Shown here: positions 1-11,500 of the stretch, in pieces
How positions within the stretch are numbered: the first letter of the stretch is position 1
Layout: every line of letters begins with the position of its first letter
Origin: CAYNLX01 sp964441535
GTDB taxonomy: Bacteria; Bacillota_I; Bacilli_A; RF39; UBA660
DNA length: 36,064 nucleotides
Assembly (NCBI GenBank): GCA_964441535.1
Contig: CAYTXQ010000002.1
Location: 1 to 36,064 of the forward strand
Reading direction: 5' to 3'
The notes under the pieces: generated by a model
Databases searched by the model: none
Told to the model about the DNA's origin: nothing
What the model saw: the letters and a program-made list of their open reading frames with translations, nothing else
Program-made: the position numbers and the translations under genes

Positions 1-2427
1 AACATCAGTACCAAAACCACTTTCTTCTTTAACTTTTTCATATTTTATTATAGCTTGATGTAATAAAGTTAAACCTTCAACATCTGATTTAGCTTTATGT
101 ATCATAGCGTTTAATATAAATTCAGGAATAGTTTTTTCTATATCTAAACTTAATGCTTTTTTATGATATTCTTTATTTTCTTTTTTTCTAGCTTCATTCC
201 ATTCTTCTAATTCTTTATAGGTTTCAAATTCTCCAAAACCTTGTTCTTTAGCTTCTAATAAAACTCGTTTTTCATAATGTTTTGTATCTTCACCCACATA
301 TTGTTTTGGAAAATTAAATATTTTTTTAGTAGATAAGTATCCTGTTAAATGAAAAGGTATATTAAATACTGTTTCTTCTGCTGTATTTATTAAAACTTCA
401 GTATTAGCACCAACTTCAAAACTAGTAAAATCATTACTTTTTGCTGGTAATACTCCATCCTTTTGTGGTAAATCTAACATATGTTCAGTCATTTTTTCCA
501 TAAGTTCAAAAAGATACTCATGGAATAATCTAGTATTATTATTACTTTGAACTCTTTTCCATTGTTCAGATATATATTCATCATTTAAAGGTTGAAATAT
601 ACCACCTAATTTAGGACTATATTTATTAAATGTACCTGTTAGATTTTCTACATCTTCATTTTCTACTACATTTTTTCTAAACCATGTATGAAATTCATTT
701 TTAGATAAATAATTTGGGTCAGAAGGGTCTAATTTAGTTCTTTCAATTTCTTTATTAACAACATCTTGAAATATTTTAAAAGTAAATCTATCTTGTCCTG
801 GTATAACCATAGTAGCAGTTTCACTAATAAATTTACTTTTACTATATTCAGTAGCTCCTTTTTTTAATTCTTCTTCTTTACGATTTTCATAATCTTCCCA
901 ATATTTTTTAAAATTAAATTTACGAACTAGTGTTCCATTTTCACTATCTATAAGAGTAGATATATCACCACCTAATTTAATAAAATCTTTATATTTTCTT
1001 TTAAATTCAACAATTATTTTATGAGCTTCAAATTCAGAAGCTGTAATATAAGTTCTAGTTAGTTTTTTAATTATTGCGCTAAATTCTACATTAGTATCCA
1101 TTAAACCATCTAATACAGATTGAATTTTACTTTCGTCTTTAAATCCATCTATAAGTAATCTTTTAGCTTCTGCTTCAAAATCATTATCTTTTTTATTAGG
1201 ATTACTAGTTAAACTTAATATATAACCTACAAATTTAGTTTTTAATGTATCATAGTCAGAATATAAATTAGTCATTCTAGGTAATGTACTTTTTTGTAAA
1301 TTTATTAAAGTATCATTTAATTGCTCTAATAATTCTCTATCTTCTGGATTAGCTTTATCCAAATCTTCTTTTGTTAAAGTATATAACTCTTTAATAGGAG
1401 CATAAGAAGCTTGAAACAATCTAATTTCATTTAATAAATTACCAAATTGAAAAATTTCATTATTACTAATTTCATTTAAATGAATAGGTTTATCTTTATA
1501 TTTCTCAATCATTGTTAAAATTCTACTTTCTAAAAATCTTAACCTTTTTAAATCTTGTTGTTCAGTTATACCTACAGCAGCCATCATTTCAGTAGGAACT
1601 TTATATCTCATTAAAATTCTTATTGAATTAGCAGAACTTTCTAAATCTTTTAAATAACTTCTACTATCTACATTTTGATACTGTTTTAATTGAGTTTCAT
1701 AAATATTTAACTTGTTATTTAAATATGTAGTAGTCTTTTCTAATAACTTCTCAATACGATAATCTTTCATATGTTGAGTAGTCATTTTAATACGTCTATC
1801 TAAACTTCTAGTAATATTTCCATTAACTAATTCTTTAGCTATTTGAGTAATAAAATCGGATGATTCTATAGTTACAGGTAGAGAAAATAAAGATAGGAAT
1901 AAATTGTGGATTTTTTCAATTAGTCTATTCCACCAACTTTGATCTTCTAACTTATTAAATAACTCATTAGCTTTCATTCCTATTGCTGTAGTGAGTACTT
2001 CTCTACCTACATTATCTTCTAACTCTGGATATAAACTTTCTATTTTATTCCATAGTTCTGTACCTCGCAGCTTATTTATACCTTCCTCTACTATACTTTG
2101 ATCAGATATTAAATCTATATAAATATGTCCAAACTCATGGAATATAGACTCATTATGTACTTTTTGAGGATTATATTCTATAATCTTTTGAAAGTTATTA
2201 CCTTCTAATACTCTAGCATGACTAGATAATAAAGTATTAGGTCTAACTATAACATTAACATTAACTTTATTAAATGTTTTAATTAAGTTATTTTCTAATT
2301 TTTTATTGTAGTTCTCTGGTAAAACACTTGATTGAGGAGAATATCTAAAATTAGAACTTTGTTTATAAACATCAAAAAGTTCAGTTTCTGTTAACCAATC
2401 ACCATTGTAATTATATTTACAGCCCAT
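1..2427 (-). CDS. Large HExxH metallopeptidase-domain protein, C-terminus cut by window edge
   Basis: The frame is open from an ATG at 2427 down to position 1 with no stop, giving at least 809 residues; the C-terminus lies outside the window. It starts MGCKYNYNGDW. The zincin-type motif HEFGH sits at residues 97-101 (2125-2139) in a hydrophobic context (SIF before, IYIDL after). A later GREVLTTAIG segment could supply a third, glutamate zinc ligand, which would make it gluzincin-like. The rest is charged and mostly helical by eye, with no signal peptide. It is the last gene seen in the operon, 19 bases after the L,D-transpeptidase gene. An HEAFH motif of similar layout occurs in the giant polymerase protein. 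Giant proteins with such modules are common in crAss-like phages near the polymerase. Inference: a virion or ejected protein that cleaves phage or host envelope proteins. The motif is clear; substrate and role are unknown. Confidence 0.72.
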   Translation of the reverse strand, partial: MGCKYNYNGDWLTETELFDVYKQSSNFRYSPQSSVLPENYNKKLENNLIKTFNKVNVNVIVRPNTLLSSHARVLEGNNFQKIIEYNPQKVHNESIFHEFGHIYIDLISDQSIVEEGINKLRGTELWNKIESLYPELEDNVGREVLTTAIGMKANELFNKLEDQSWWNRLIEKIHNLFLSLFSLPVTIESSDFITQIAKELVNGNITRSLDRRIKMTTQHMKDYRIEKLLEKTTTYLNNKLNIYETQLKQYQNVDSRSYLKDLESSANSIRILMRYKVPTEMMAAVGITEQQDLKRLRFLESRILTMIEKYKDKPIHLNEISNNEIFQFGNLLNEIRLFQASYAPIKELYTLTKEDLDKANPEDRELLEQLNDTLINLQKSTLPRMTNLYSDYDTLKTKFVGYILSLTSNPNKKDNDFEAEAKRLLIDGFKDESKIQSVLDGLMDTNVEFSAIIKKLTRTYITASEFEAHKIIVEFKRKYKDFIKLGGDISTLIDSENGTLVRKFNFKKYWEDYENRKEEELKKGATEYSKSKFISETATMVIPGQDRFTFKIFQDVVNKEIERTKLDPSDPNYLSKNEFHTWFRKNVVENEDVENLTGTFNKYSPKLGGIFQPLNDEYISEQWKRVQSNNNTRLFHEYLFELMEKMTEHMLDLPQKDGVLPAKSNDFTSFEVGANTEVLINTAEETVFNIPFHLTGYLSTKKIFNFPKQYVGEDTKHYEKRVLLEAKEQGFGEFETYKELEEWNEARKKENKEYHKKALSLDIEKTIPEFILNAMIHKAKSDVEGLTLLHQAIIKYEKVKEESGFGTDV

Positions 2428-2446
2428 TATTTATTTATTTAAATAG

Positions 2447-4264
2447 TTATACATCAGACGGAGTAGGTTTAACAACATCATATATTTTAGGAGAAGGTTT
2501 ATAATGTCCTCCTTTAAGTACTCTTAATTTATCAATAGCTGAACTTATATCTTGAGATTGATCATCTCTTGTAATTATTATTGGAAAGTCATCATTCATT
2601 AAATTTGATAAATACATATCCCAAAATTCATTTGGTATATTAACACATCCCCTAGAACCTCTTTTAGAACTATTAGGATTATTTATTACATTTGTAATAT
2701 AATTTGCTTCTGGTTTATATACTATATGTATAGCTAACATTGCATTACTATTTTCTATTTCAAAATAATCTCTAAATTTATTATCATATACACGTTTAGT
2801 AACTTCATCTGGTATAGATGGTTTTGTTTCATGTCTGCCAGAAGGAGTAACATAATATCTAGTCTTATCTCCTGATTTAAAAATGTCTTTATGAGGATAT
2901 TTATCTCCAATAGTTGTTCCTAAAAATACAGTTGTATTACTTTTAATTACACCATTTTCAATTACATAAAGAGTAGCTGTAGGTTTATCAATTAAAACAT
3001 AAGGTTTTTTATTATACACTTGTTCGTGATCAAATATAAATTGTGCATCTGCTGTAAATTTACTTTTATATTCTTCAGGTTTATTTTTATATTCTTGAAC
3101 AGCTTGTGATTTTTGTATATCGGTTAATTTTTTATCCCATAAGCTATAAGCAGGCATAGGTTCACCATTAAATTCTGGAATAGGGGCAACACTTATTAAA
3201 TTTTGTTTTATCTTACCAAATTCGTAACCTTTTGATATAACACCTGATGGTTTTTCTTTAAATTCAGTTATAGTTGGAGGTTTATATTCAGAAGTTACTT
3301 TTGGTAAATTTTTATTTATTGTAACTGTAGGAGTAGATGTTTTTTGAAATCCTTTAGGTAATGGTAAATTTACTTTATTATTAGTTACAGACTCTTTTTC
3401 TCTAATTAAAGAAGGATTTTTAACTATTTCTTGAAAAGTTGGTTTTTTAATGATTGTTTTACTTATAGGTTTACTATCCTGTTTTATCTTACCAAATTCA
3501 TAATTAGATTCAACAGGACTAGGTTTCTCATTAAATTTAGGAGTAGTTTTTGAAGTAACTATAGGTTTTATAGGTTTACTATCCTGTTTTATCTTACCAA
3601 ATTCATAATCACTAGTTATAACAGGGGAACTCTCTTCTCTAAATTCAGGTATAGCTGGTTCAATATTACTTTCATCTTTACTTATTGTTTTCTTATAAGT
3701 ATTACTGGGAGAAATAGGTTTTGGTATTGATGGTTTATTAGGTATTTTACCAAACTCATAAGGTAATCCTCTAGAAGGAGCGGGAGATTCCTTAAATTCA
3801 GGTATATTATTTATTGTTTTAGTTTTAGCTATCTTATCAACCACTTCTTCTTTTTTATTTAATAACGACCTATTTAAATTATATTTAATGATTAATTCTT
3901 CTGAAGGATTAAATGGTTCACCTTTTAAATTAGTACCATAAATTTGACCTTTATATTCAAATATATTATTTTTTCCTAATGTATCTCTAGCTTGTCTAAA
4001 TGCTTCATTAAAATTTAAAGGTTTTATATTTTCATTACTCTTATTATTTTCATTTTCATTAATTTGATTCGGTAATATATTTCCATCTTGAGCATAATTA
4101 CTTAAACTAGGTAAAGTAGATACCAAATTATCTATACATCTATAACATTTACCATTAACCATATCTTCCACTTCTAATTTATATTTAGCTGGAATTATAG
4201 CTATATCACCATGACTATTTCGGAGTACTAATTCTCCACCTTCTGCTTCAACTTTTTGTTTCAT
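2447..4264 (-). CDS. Modular protein with C-terminal L,D-transpeptidase (YkuD) domain
   Basis: This 605-residue protein has three parts. Residues 1-60 form a small module with AEGGEL near the start, GDIAIIP, and a CYRC pair at 40-43. Residues about 150-375 are a Pro/Lys/Ser-rich linker with four copies of a YEFGKI-containing repeat. From about residue 420 to 590 there is a YkuD-like domain: a strand-rich start (KPTATLYVIENG), a TPSGRH segment, His513 in AIHIVY, and SRGCVNIP with the likely catalytic Cys540. YkuD enzymes form or exchange 3-3 crosslinks in peptidoglycan, or attach proteins to it, through an acyl-cysteine intermediate. No signal peptide is visible, which fits delivery in the virion or release at lysis rather than secretion. 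Its ATG shares one base with the TAA of the upstream gene (TAATG), implying coupled translation. The fold is well supported; whether it modifies the wall at entry or lysis is inference. Confidence 0.85.
   Translation of the reverse strand: MKQKVEAEGGELVLRNSHGDIAIIPAKYKLEVEDMVNGKCYRCIDNLVSTLPSLSNYAQDGNILPNQINENENNKSNENIKPLNFNEAFRQARDTLGKNNIFEYKGQIYGTNLKGEPFNPSEELIIKYNLNRSLLNKKEEVVDKIAKTKTINNIPEFKESPAPSRGLPYEFGKIPNKPSIPKPISPSNTYKKTISKDESNIEPAIPEFREESSPVITSDYEFGKIKQDSKPIKPIVTSKTTPKFNEKPSPVESNYEFGKIKQDSKPISKTIIKKPTFQEIVKNPSLIREKESVTNNKVNLPLPKGFQKTSTPTVTINKNLPKVTSEYKPPTITEFKEKPSGVISKGYEFGKIKQNLISVAPIPEFNGEPMPAYSLWDKKLTDIQKSQAVQEYKNKPEEYKSKFTADAQFIFDHEQVYNKKPYVLIDKPTATLYVIENGVIKSNTTVFLGTTIGDKYPHKDIFKSGDKTRYYVTPSGRHETKPSIPDEVTKRVYDNKFRDYFEIENSNAMLAIHIVYKPEANYITNVINNPNSSKRGSRGCVNIPNEFWDMYLSNLMNDDFPIIITRDDQSQDISSAIDKLRVLKGGHYKPSPKIYDVVKPTPSDV
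3463..3609 (-). repeat. Two identical 42-base direct repeats encoding the YEFGKIKQDSKP segment
   Basis: Positions 3463-3504 and 3568-3609 are identical over 42 bases and are offset by 105 bases, exactly 35 codons. They encode copies two and three of a four-copy protein repeat in the linker of the L,D-transpeptidase protein. The outer copies (near 3745 and 3215) are diverged. Identity at the DNA level suggests recent duplication or gene conversion inside the linker. Confidence 0.9.
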
Positions 4265-5505
4265 TATCTATGTTTTATTAAACCATTTTGTGTATAATAT
4301 TCAGCTAAATCTAAATCTTCTGTTTCAATTACACTATTAGTTTCCTTTGCGTATTCTAATGCACCTTTCCAATCGTCTTCAAAATCTTTTAAATATCCAC
4401 TTTCTAATTGAACAATTGTAGGAAATATTTTATATTTACCATCTTCTTCGGCATAGGTCATTTTATGTGTCATTCTTTCACCAGTTTTTTCATCAGTTAA
4501 ATAAGGATATTTATCTTGATCTAAACCTCGTTGTACCCAATTTAAATTAGAATATTCTTTATTTAATAATTTAGATTTATTTTCTAAAGTATCCATATAA
4601 AATGATCTATCATTTTCAGATACACTATTAGGTAATACTAATCCATTAGCAGCATGAATTAATGTTCCACCATTAGTAAAACTTACTTTACCGTTATTAA
4701 ATATTAAATCTACACCACCTTGACTATGTTTAGGTAATCCTGTTAAGTCTTTAATTATTTCCCATTGTCCATTAGGAGTAAAACTTGTAGTTAAACCTTC
4801 TTTAGCTGTTATAGCACAATCTTTATCTAACTCATCTTTAAATTCTTCAAATGATTTTGTAGTAGTTGTTTGATCTGTTTCTTTTGTTTCTTGTAGAAAT
4901 TTTGATATTTTATTTAAATTAGAATATTCATTTTCTTCTTGTTCTATCCTCATTTCTTCAGATAATCTTTCATCTTCACTTAAATTCTCATAATACTCTT
5001 TTTCAAAATCTTTTAATTCTTTTAATAAATACTCTTTTATACTATCGTCAAATTTTTTACTATAAACAACATCTAATATTTCACTATTAACCATTATAAC
5101 ATTTGTTTTAAAAGGATTTTCTCTTTTACCTTCATTGAGAAAACTATATCCTGTTATATTACCATAAACATCATTATGAGTTTTTACTTCAATATTATAC
5201 AATTTATATTTACGTAATTCTTTATATATTTCATAAAGTAAAGATTTTCTAGGCATATATCCTAAATCATTCATTTGAAAAAGTCTAGCTATTTTATATA
5301 ATTCCTGATGCTTATTAACTTTAATATTACGTATAATACCAATATCTAAATCAATAGCATTAGGTATTTTATCAGTATTATTTTCAGACATCCATTCACT
5401 AACATAACCTGCAAATTGATAATCACTTATATCTTTATAAACATCTTTAACTAAGTTATATAAGTTTTGAAATTCTTTATTTGTTGTTATTACACAAGTT
5501 GCCAT
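4264..5505 (-). CDS. HxQGGV-motif protein, probable virion or cargo-associated
   Basis: The product is 413 residues. Residues 1-190 are charged and mostly helical, ending in a strongly acidic stretch (DFEKEYYENLSEDER) that may be coiled coil. Residues 255-290 hold HSQGGVDL (260-265) followed by a Gly/Asn-rich strand segment and AANGLVLP. The C-terminal 100 residues contain NWVQRGLDQ, THKMTYAEEDG and FPTIV, then a helix and QNGLIKHR. I recognise this C-terminal pattern as recurring in proteins of gut phages of this type but know no function for it. HxQGGV also occurs in the glycine-zipper cargo protein at 21916-23727. The gene begins one base after the giant polymerase gene stops, and its own stop overlaps the start of the transpeptidase gene. 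No transmembrane segment or enzyme motif is visible. A structural or packaged role is inferred from context only. Confidence 0.6.
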   Translation of the reverse strand: MATCVITTNKEFQNLYNLVKDVYKDISDYQFAGYVSEWMSENNTDKIPNAIDLDIGIIRNIKVNKHQELYKIARLFQMNDLGYMPRKSLLYEIYKELRKYKLYNIEVKTHNDVYGNITGYSFLNEGKRENPFKTNVIMVNSEILDVVYSKKFDDSIKEYLLKELKDFEKEYYENLSEDERLSEEMRIEQEENEYSNLNKISKFLQETKETDQTTTTKSFEEFKDELDKDCAITAKEGLTTSFTPNGQWEIIKDLTGLPKHSQGGVDLIFNNGKVSFTNGGTLIHAANGLVLPNSVSENDRSFYMDTLENKSKLLNKEYSNLNWVQRGLDQDKYPYLTDEKTGERMTHKMTYAEEDGKYKIFPTIVQLESGYLKDFEDDWKGALEYAKETNSVIETEDLDLAEYYTQNGLIKHR

Positions 5506-5506
5506 A

Positions 5507-8500
5507 TTATATACAATTTAATCTATTATCTTTAACTTTATCAGGAAGCATCATAAATTGATCTTTACTCATATCATTTTTTAAAAATTCTGTTTTATTG
5601 GCTTCATACATCTGCTCATAATATTTAATTTGTTTTAGGTATCCTCTTAATTCATCAGAAATTAAACCGTCATGTAACATTTCTACACTAAAATTTTCAT
5701 CAATTATATCATTTAAATATACACCTATATCAGAAAACATATTTTCATTTTTAAATTGAAGATTACTACCATACAAGAAAATTAATAATTTATTCAATAC
5801 ATTAGCTTCTAATGTATTAGTATTAAAATCAATTAATGTAGAGGTATTATTATCATAAGAAAGATCAGATTTACTATATAAAAATACAACAATACTGTCT
5901 TTACCTACTATAAAAGAAACACCTTGAATATTTTTATAATTTTGATTAGATATATCTAAAACATCTAATAATTTAGGACTAATTTTAATTCTTTTTATAT
6001 TATTTTCAGAACCATTTTTTACTTCTTCTAACATTGTTTTTAATGATGAACTAGTATTAGGAAAATTTTCATTTAATCTGTCTAATAGTTCATTAGCATT
6101 TTTAACACTATTTTCATTAAAACCATATTCAGTAACATAATTTATATTTTCATACTCACTAAGTTCTGTAACAAATAATATATTATGATTATCTATTTTA
6201 AATCTTTTAGCCGGCAATAGTTGTTTAGGTGTTGGAGTAGGTTCTTTTGTAACTTCTTCATNNNNNNNNNNNNNNNNNNNNNNNNNNNNNNNNNNNNNNN
6301 NNNNNNNNNNNNNNNNNNNNNNNNNNNNNNNNNNNNNNNNNNNNNNNNNNNNNNNNNNNNNATCGTTAGAAACCGAGATTTTTCCCAATGTTTTATTTTT
6401 TCTACCTGTTTCTACCTTTTCATCTACCTTTTCATCTACTTTTTCTTCTACTATATTTTTTGTTTCTTTTACTTTTTTCTTTTCAATAAATTCACTTTTT
6501 TCATATCTATTTTTACCTTTATATCCATGCACTTCATATTTAGCACCTATACTTTGTAAATATATAATAAATTTTAAATCAGTATAAGAATTACCTAATA
6601 TAAAACTATCACCTTTTTTATGACAATCGAATATTAATTTTTTAGTTCTGTCACTTATATCTCTATCTTTAAGGTTATAATTTCTAGCTAACATTATTAC
6701 TCTATTGCTTTTAATTTCTTTAGTTCTTAAACTATAATAAGTGTAACTATTTCTAAGTTGTTTTACATCATTATCATTTTTTTCAGCTATTTCTTTAATA
6801 CTTGTATAACTAGAACTTTTATCTATATTATTAGTAGTAACTTCAACTATAGCACCATCAGCAATTTTCCTCATATTTATATCTGCTTCTGTACCAATAA
6901 TACTATCTCTATTAGCATTAGAAAAATCTCCATAGGTTAAAAAAGATTCTTCATAAGCTTTATATTCAGTTGGAAGTTTAATTCCACCTATATCTCTACT
7001 AAATGAAGTATTAATTATATTAGGTGTACCTTTATTATAACTAGGTTCAAAAAATAATGCAGACCCTCTTGTATCAGCTATAATATAAATTCTTTCGTAA
7101 TTTATTGTAGTTACATATATTAATAATTTATTAATATCATTTTCTACAAATCTTAATACTGGACTTAATCTCTGCCTTCTAGATCTATTTCTTAATAGTT
7201 GAATAGGAATAGATATAATATTTTGATTATTATCTCTAGAGTGTTCAATATATTCTAGATTAATTTTAGGTATAAGTTTGTAATTAAAAAAGTTATTTTT
7301 AATAAAGTTATGATAATGATCTGAACCAAACATTTGATTTTTATCATTTAATGTACCTTTAAATTTTAAATGTCGTGAAATACCTAATTCCATTAATAAT
7401 TTATTAGGTATTAATCTTCTTAATCCACCTCTAGAATATGTTAAACCAGATGTTAAAAATTCATATCTAATTAAATCTTCAATCATATCTCTATCTTTTA
7501 TACTACCATTCATATAATCTTTTATCATAGTATTTTTAATACCATCGTGAATAGAATTAGTGGCATCTATAGGTAAAGCATTTAATTTATGAACTCTAAA
7601 ATTAGATATTACTTGATTTGGTGAGATTAAAGGATTTATATAATTTATCCAATGATCATCAGACAATTTAACATCTCCTTTATTTAATCGCTCTCTTTTA
7701 TATTCTATAAATTTTTCAGCAACAGATGATTCATCTAAATCTTTACTTATACCTAATAAAACATGAGTTTCTCTTTCGCTCATATTAAATAGATAATGAT
7801 CATCTAACATCCTACTTAATAAATATTCTTTATATCTTTCACTAAATTTAGATAGTTCTCTAGATTCTAGATACATAAAATTATTTCTAAATATATTTAA
7901 AGCATCAATAAAAGCAGGTGTTTCAGTAATAAATAATGGAGATAAATTCTTTTGCATTGACAAATGAACATTAGCTAAATAATTAGCCATATAAGGATAT
8001 TTAGAATTCTTTTTATATATATTATTTAGAATATTATTATCAGATTTCTTATTACCTACATAAAAACTTTCATTTTCTGTTTTTAAGCCAGTTTTTATTT
8101 TATTTATATATATATTTAATTCTTCAAATGTTTTAGGAGAATATTTATCAGCATTTACTAATAAAGATTCACTTAATAAATCACTATTCATTTTACTAAA
8201 AACTTGATAGTAATTAAAATATATATATTGTTTTTTCCAATATTCTATTTTATCTTCTTGTGATAAACTATCATATTTAACTTTTAATTTTAATGTATTA
8301 GTTAAGTCTTTATTCGATATATTATATAACTTATTACTAAAATTAAAATTTTTAGTTAATATTTCTAAACCTAATATTTTTTCAAACTGTCTTATTAAAT
8401 TAATATCATTTTTACTAAATAAATTAAAAAATAATAATCCATCTTTAGATTTTTTAAGTCTTTTATCAAATTCAGCTAAATTATATTCTTTATTAGTTTT

Positions 8501-11500
8501 ATTAAGTTCTCTTAATTTAGGAGCAACTAATATATATAAATTAGTTAATATTTCATTTCTAGTTTTATTTATAGGATTGCGAGATTCTTGATCTAACATT
8601 TCCATCGTACTTTCTATATCAACTCTATCTAAATATAAATCAACAACTTCTTGTGCTAAAAACTTTAATGAAAATTCTGTACCTAACATTAATTGTTCCA
8701 TTAAGCTATATACACCAAAACTAGTTTCATTTAAATTTACAGGTAATTCTATTTTCATACTATCAACAAACATAAGAACTGCTTCACCTAAGGTTTGTAT
8801 AATATTAATTCCGTCTTTAGTAATAAAACTATTATCATTATTCCTTAATAATTTTTTTATTATAATAGGATTACCATTATCATCAAGTATTGTATCAATA
8901 GGTTGTTTAAGTTTTATATCTAATTTTTGTAATATTGTACTTGTAGTAACAGTATTAGCGGCTGCACCTAAACCTTTAGCACCAGCTCTAGCTATATTAA
9001 ATATTTTAATTTGATCAGCAGGACTATAAGGATTTAATTTTATACTATTACCTAATATCTTCTTAATTTCATCACGATGTTTTACAATATTTGGCGATTC
9101 AGCAGTACTAAATCTTTCTAATGTTGAATACTTACTTCCTAATACGCTAATCATATAGGAAACTAATTCATTTTGATATTGTTTTTTTAATATTAATTTA
9201 TTATCAGTATTATAATTATCAAAGTCAAGAATTTTAAATTTACCATCATCAGTTTTAATATGATTAAATCTATTAACAAAGAAACTATCAATATCAAAGT
9301 CCCAACCTGTAGGTAACATTAAACTATCTGGAGCAATACCTATACTACCATATTCTTTAGGTGTAAATCCTACAACTTTCATTATAAATGCTGAATGTTT
9401 TGCAGAACTAGGTATTCTATATCCTAGCATTAATTTTAAATTATCATCCAAATCATTAACATCTATTAATGAACCATCTTCATTATAGAAATCATTACTC
9501 CATGCTGGAATATATACCTCTACTATAATTCTACCATTTTTATCTTTATATGATTGTAAACTTCTTCTTATTTCTTCAATTTCTCCTTTCTTTTCTTTTT
9601 CTACTATGATATTATTAAATTGATTACTAATATTAACCAATTGCATACCTGGCATTTTAGTTTCTAATACATTTTTAGTATATAATGCCATTAATATTTG
9701 AACTATTTGTTTACGAATACCTAATAAATCTAATGTTCCTTCAAAGTCACTATAGTCTGGTAGTGTAGAAATAGAATCCATAATATCTTGTGTAAAGTTT
9801 CTATTTTTAAATTGACTAAGTAATACTCTATAAAGATTTTTAATTGAATTTTCTTTTTTATCTATTATATCTTTTTCAACTATAGATAATCTTTCTTCAA
9901 GTTTTTCTCTATCTAATGTAGTAATTTTACCAATTAAATCATGTATATTATTTTCAACTTCAATACCTTTTTTAGAAATACCTGTAATTATATTTTTATA
10001 TCTACCTTTTTTATTAATATTTGCTAATATATGTTTACGAATCTGTAAACCTAATTTAACTTCTTTATCAATATGTAATTCTGGAACATCAAGCTGAACT
10101 CTATCGTGAGTTACTGATCGTTCTTCAATTGGTAATTTAGAAAGTTGATCAGAGTTTATATTTATACCATCAGAACTAATAGCTTCAGTATTTAAATAAC
10201 CATTTTTTTCAGTACTAACATCACCAAATATATCAATATTATTATCTTCCATGTGTTTACGAATAACTTCTAAAGAAGGTATATTTTTCGTAAATATTGG
10301 GTCTAATGGAAATTCTGAATGTTTTTTATATTTACTAACTACTTTACCATTACCGTCTATATCTCTATCTGTATATAAACTTTTTATTGAGTTTAAGTAT
10401 ATTGTTATTTCTTTATCTGTTAAACTTTCTTTTAAATAATATATTTCATTTCCGTTTTTAATTATTCTATTAAACATATGTGATATATTCTCATATGCTC
10501 CAAATTCTTGTAACTGTTTTACTAAACGAGTAGTTGTAGTATAACTAAAACCATCTGAAAAATTAACACCTTTTTTATAAGGTTTCATTAAATTATTTAA
10601 AATCTTTTTATGTTCAATAGGATCAGTAATACTTATTGCTGAACTTATAGCATCTTCAATCAATTTATAATCTGAAACAATTCTTTTAGGGGTATAGAAG
10701 TTTTGAACTCTTAATATTTTATTACTATATACACTTCTACCTTTTTGAATCATTGATTTAGCTCTTTTTGTAAAAGAGCCTTCTTCAAATTGAGATAATT
10801 TACCCAAAAACATTTCAGCTATTTGAATATTTGCTAACCAAGCATTAATAGCATACTCTGCAAATAAGTGCTGTTGATAACTAGGAACACGATATGTTGA
10901 ACTTTTACCTTTAATAAAATGATCTTTACCTTTATCATTTATATTATTAGCTTCTGGATGTTGTAATAATAATAATGAATTATTATAAGTTAATTTTCCA
11001 TCTTTACCTCTAAAATGAAAAGGTTTCATTAATTTTGAATAATCATATATTAAGCTATATAAAAATTCTTGAACTGCTGTATCTATAATCTTTTTAACGA
11101 AAGGGTCATTTTCAATATTATCTTTTGTAATATTTACTAATCCTGTAGAAGGATTAAATATATTTGAAATATTATTTAATGTAGTTATATTATAAAATTT
11201 AAATACTCTACCAGTAGGTTTACCTTGTTCATCTAAAAATATTTTAATAGGTTTACCAAATTCATCAAATTTAGTTGTAGAATATACATAATGATAATGC
11301 TCATATATGTATTCATTATTTTCTATACCTTCTTTAAGTTCTAATCTATTATCAACAATATTAAATAATAAATCAGTAGCATTTTTCATATCTTCCAATT
11401 CACTATATATAGTATTATATACAGCTTGTTTTAATCTAACACCATCTTTATTTATTATAAATTGTTTAGTATTTATATCTCTAGTACCTCTTAACTTATA

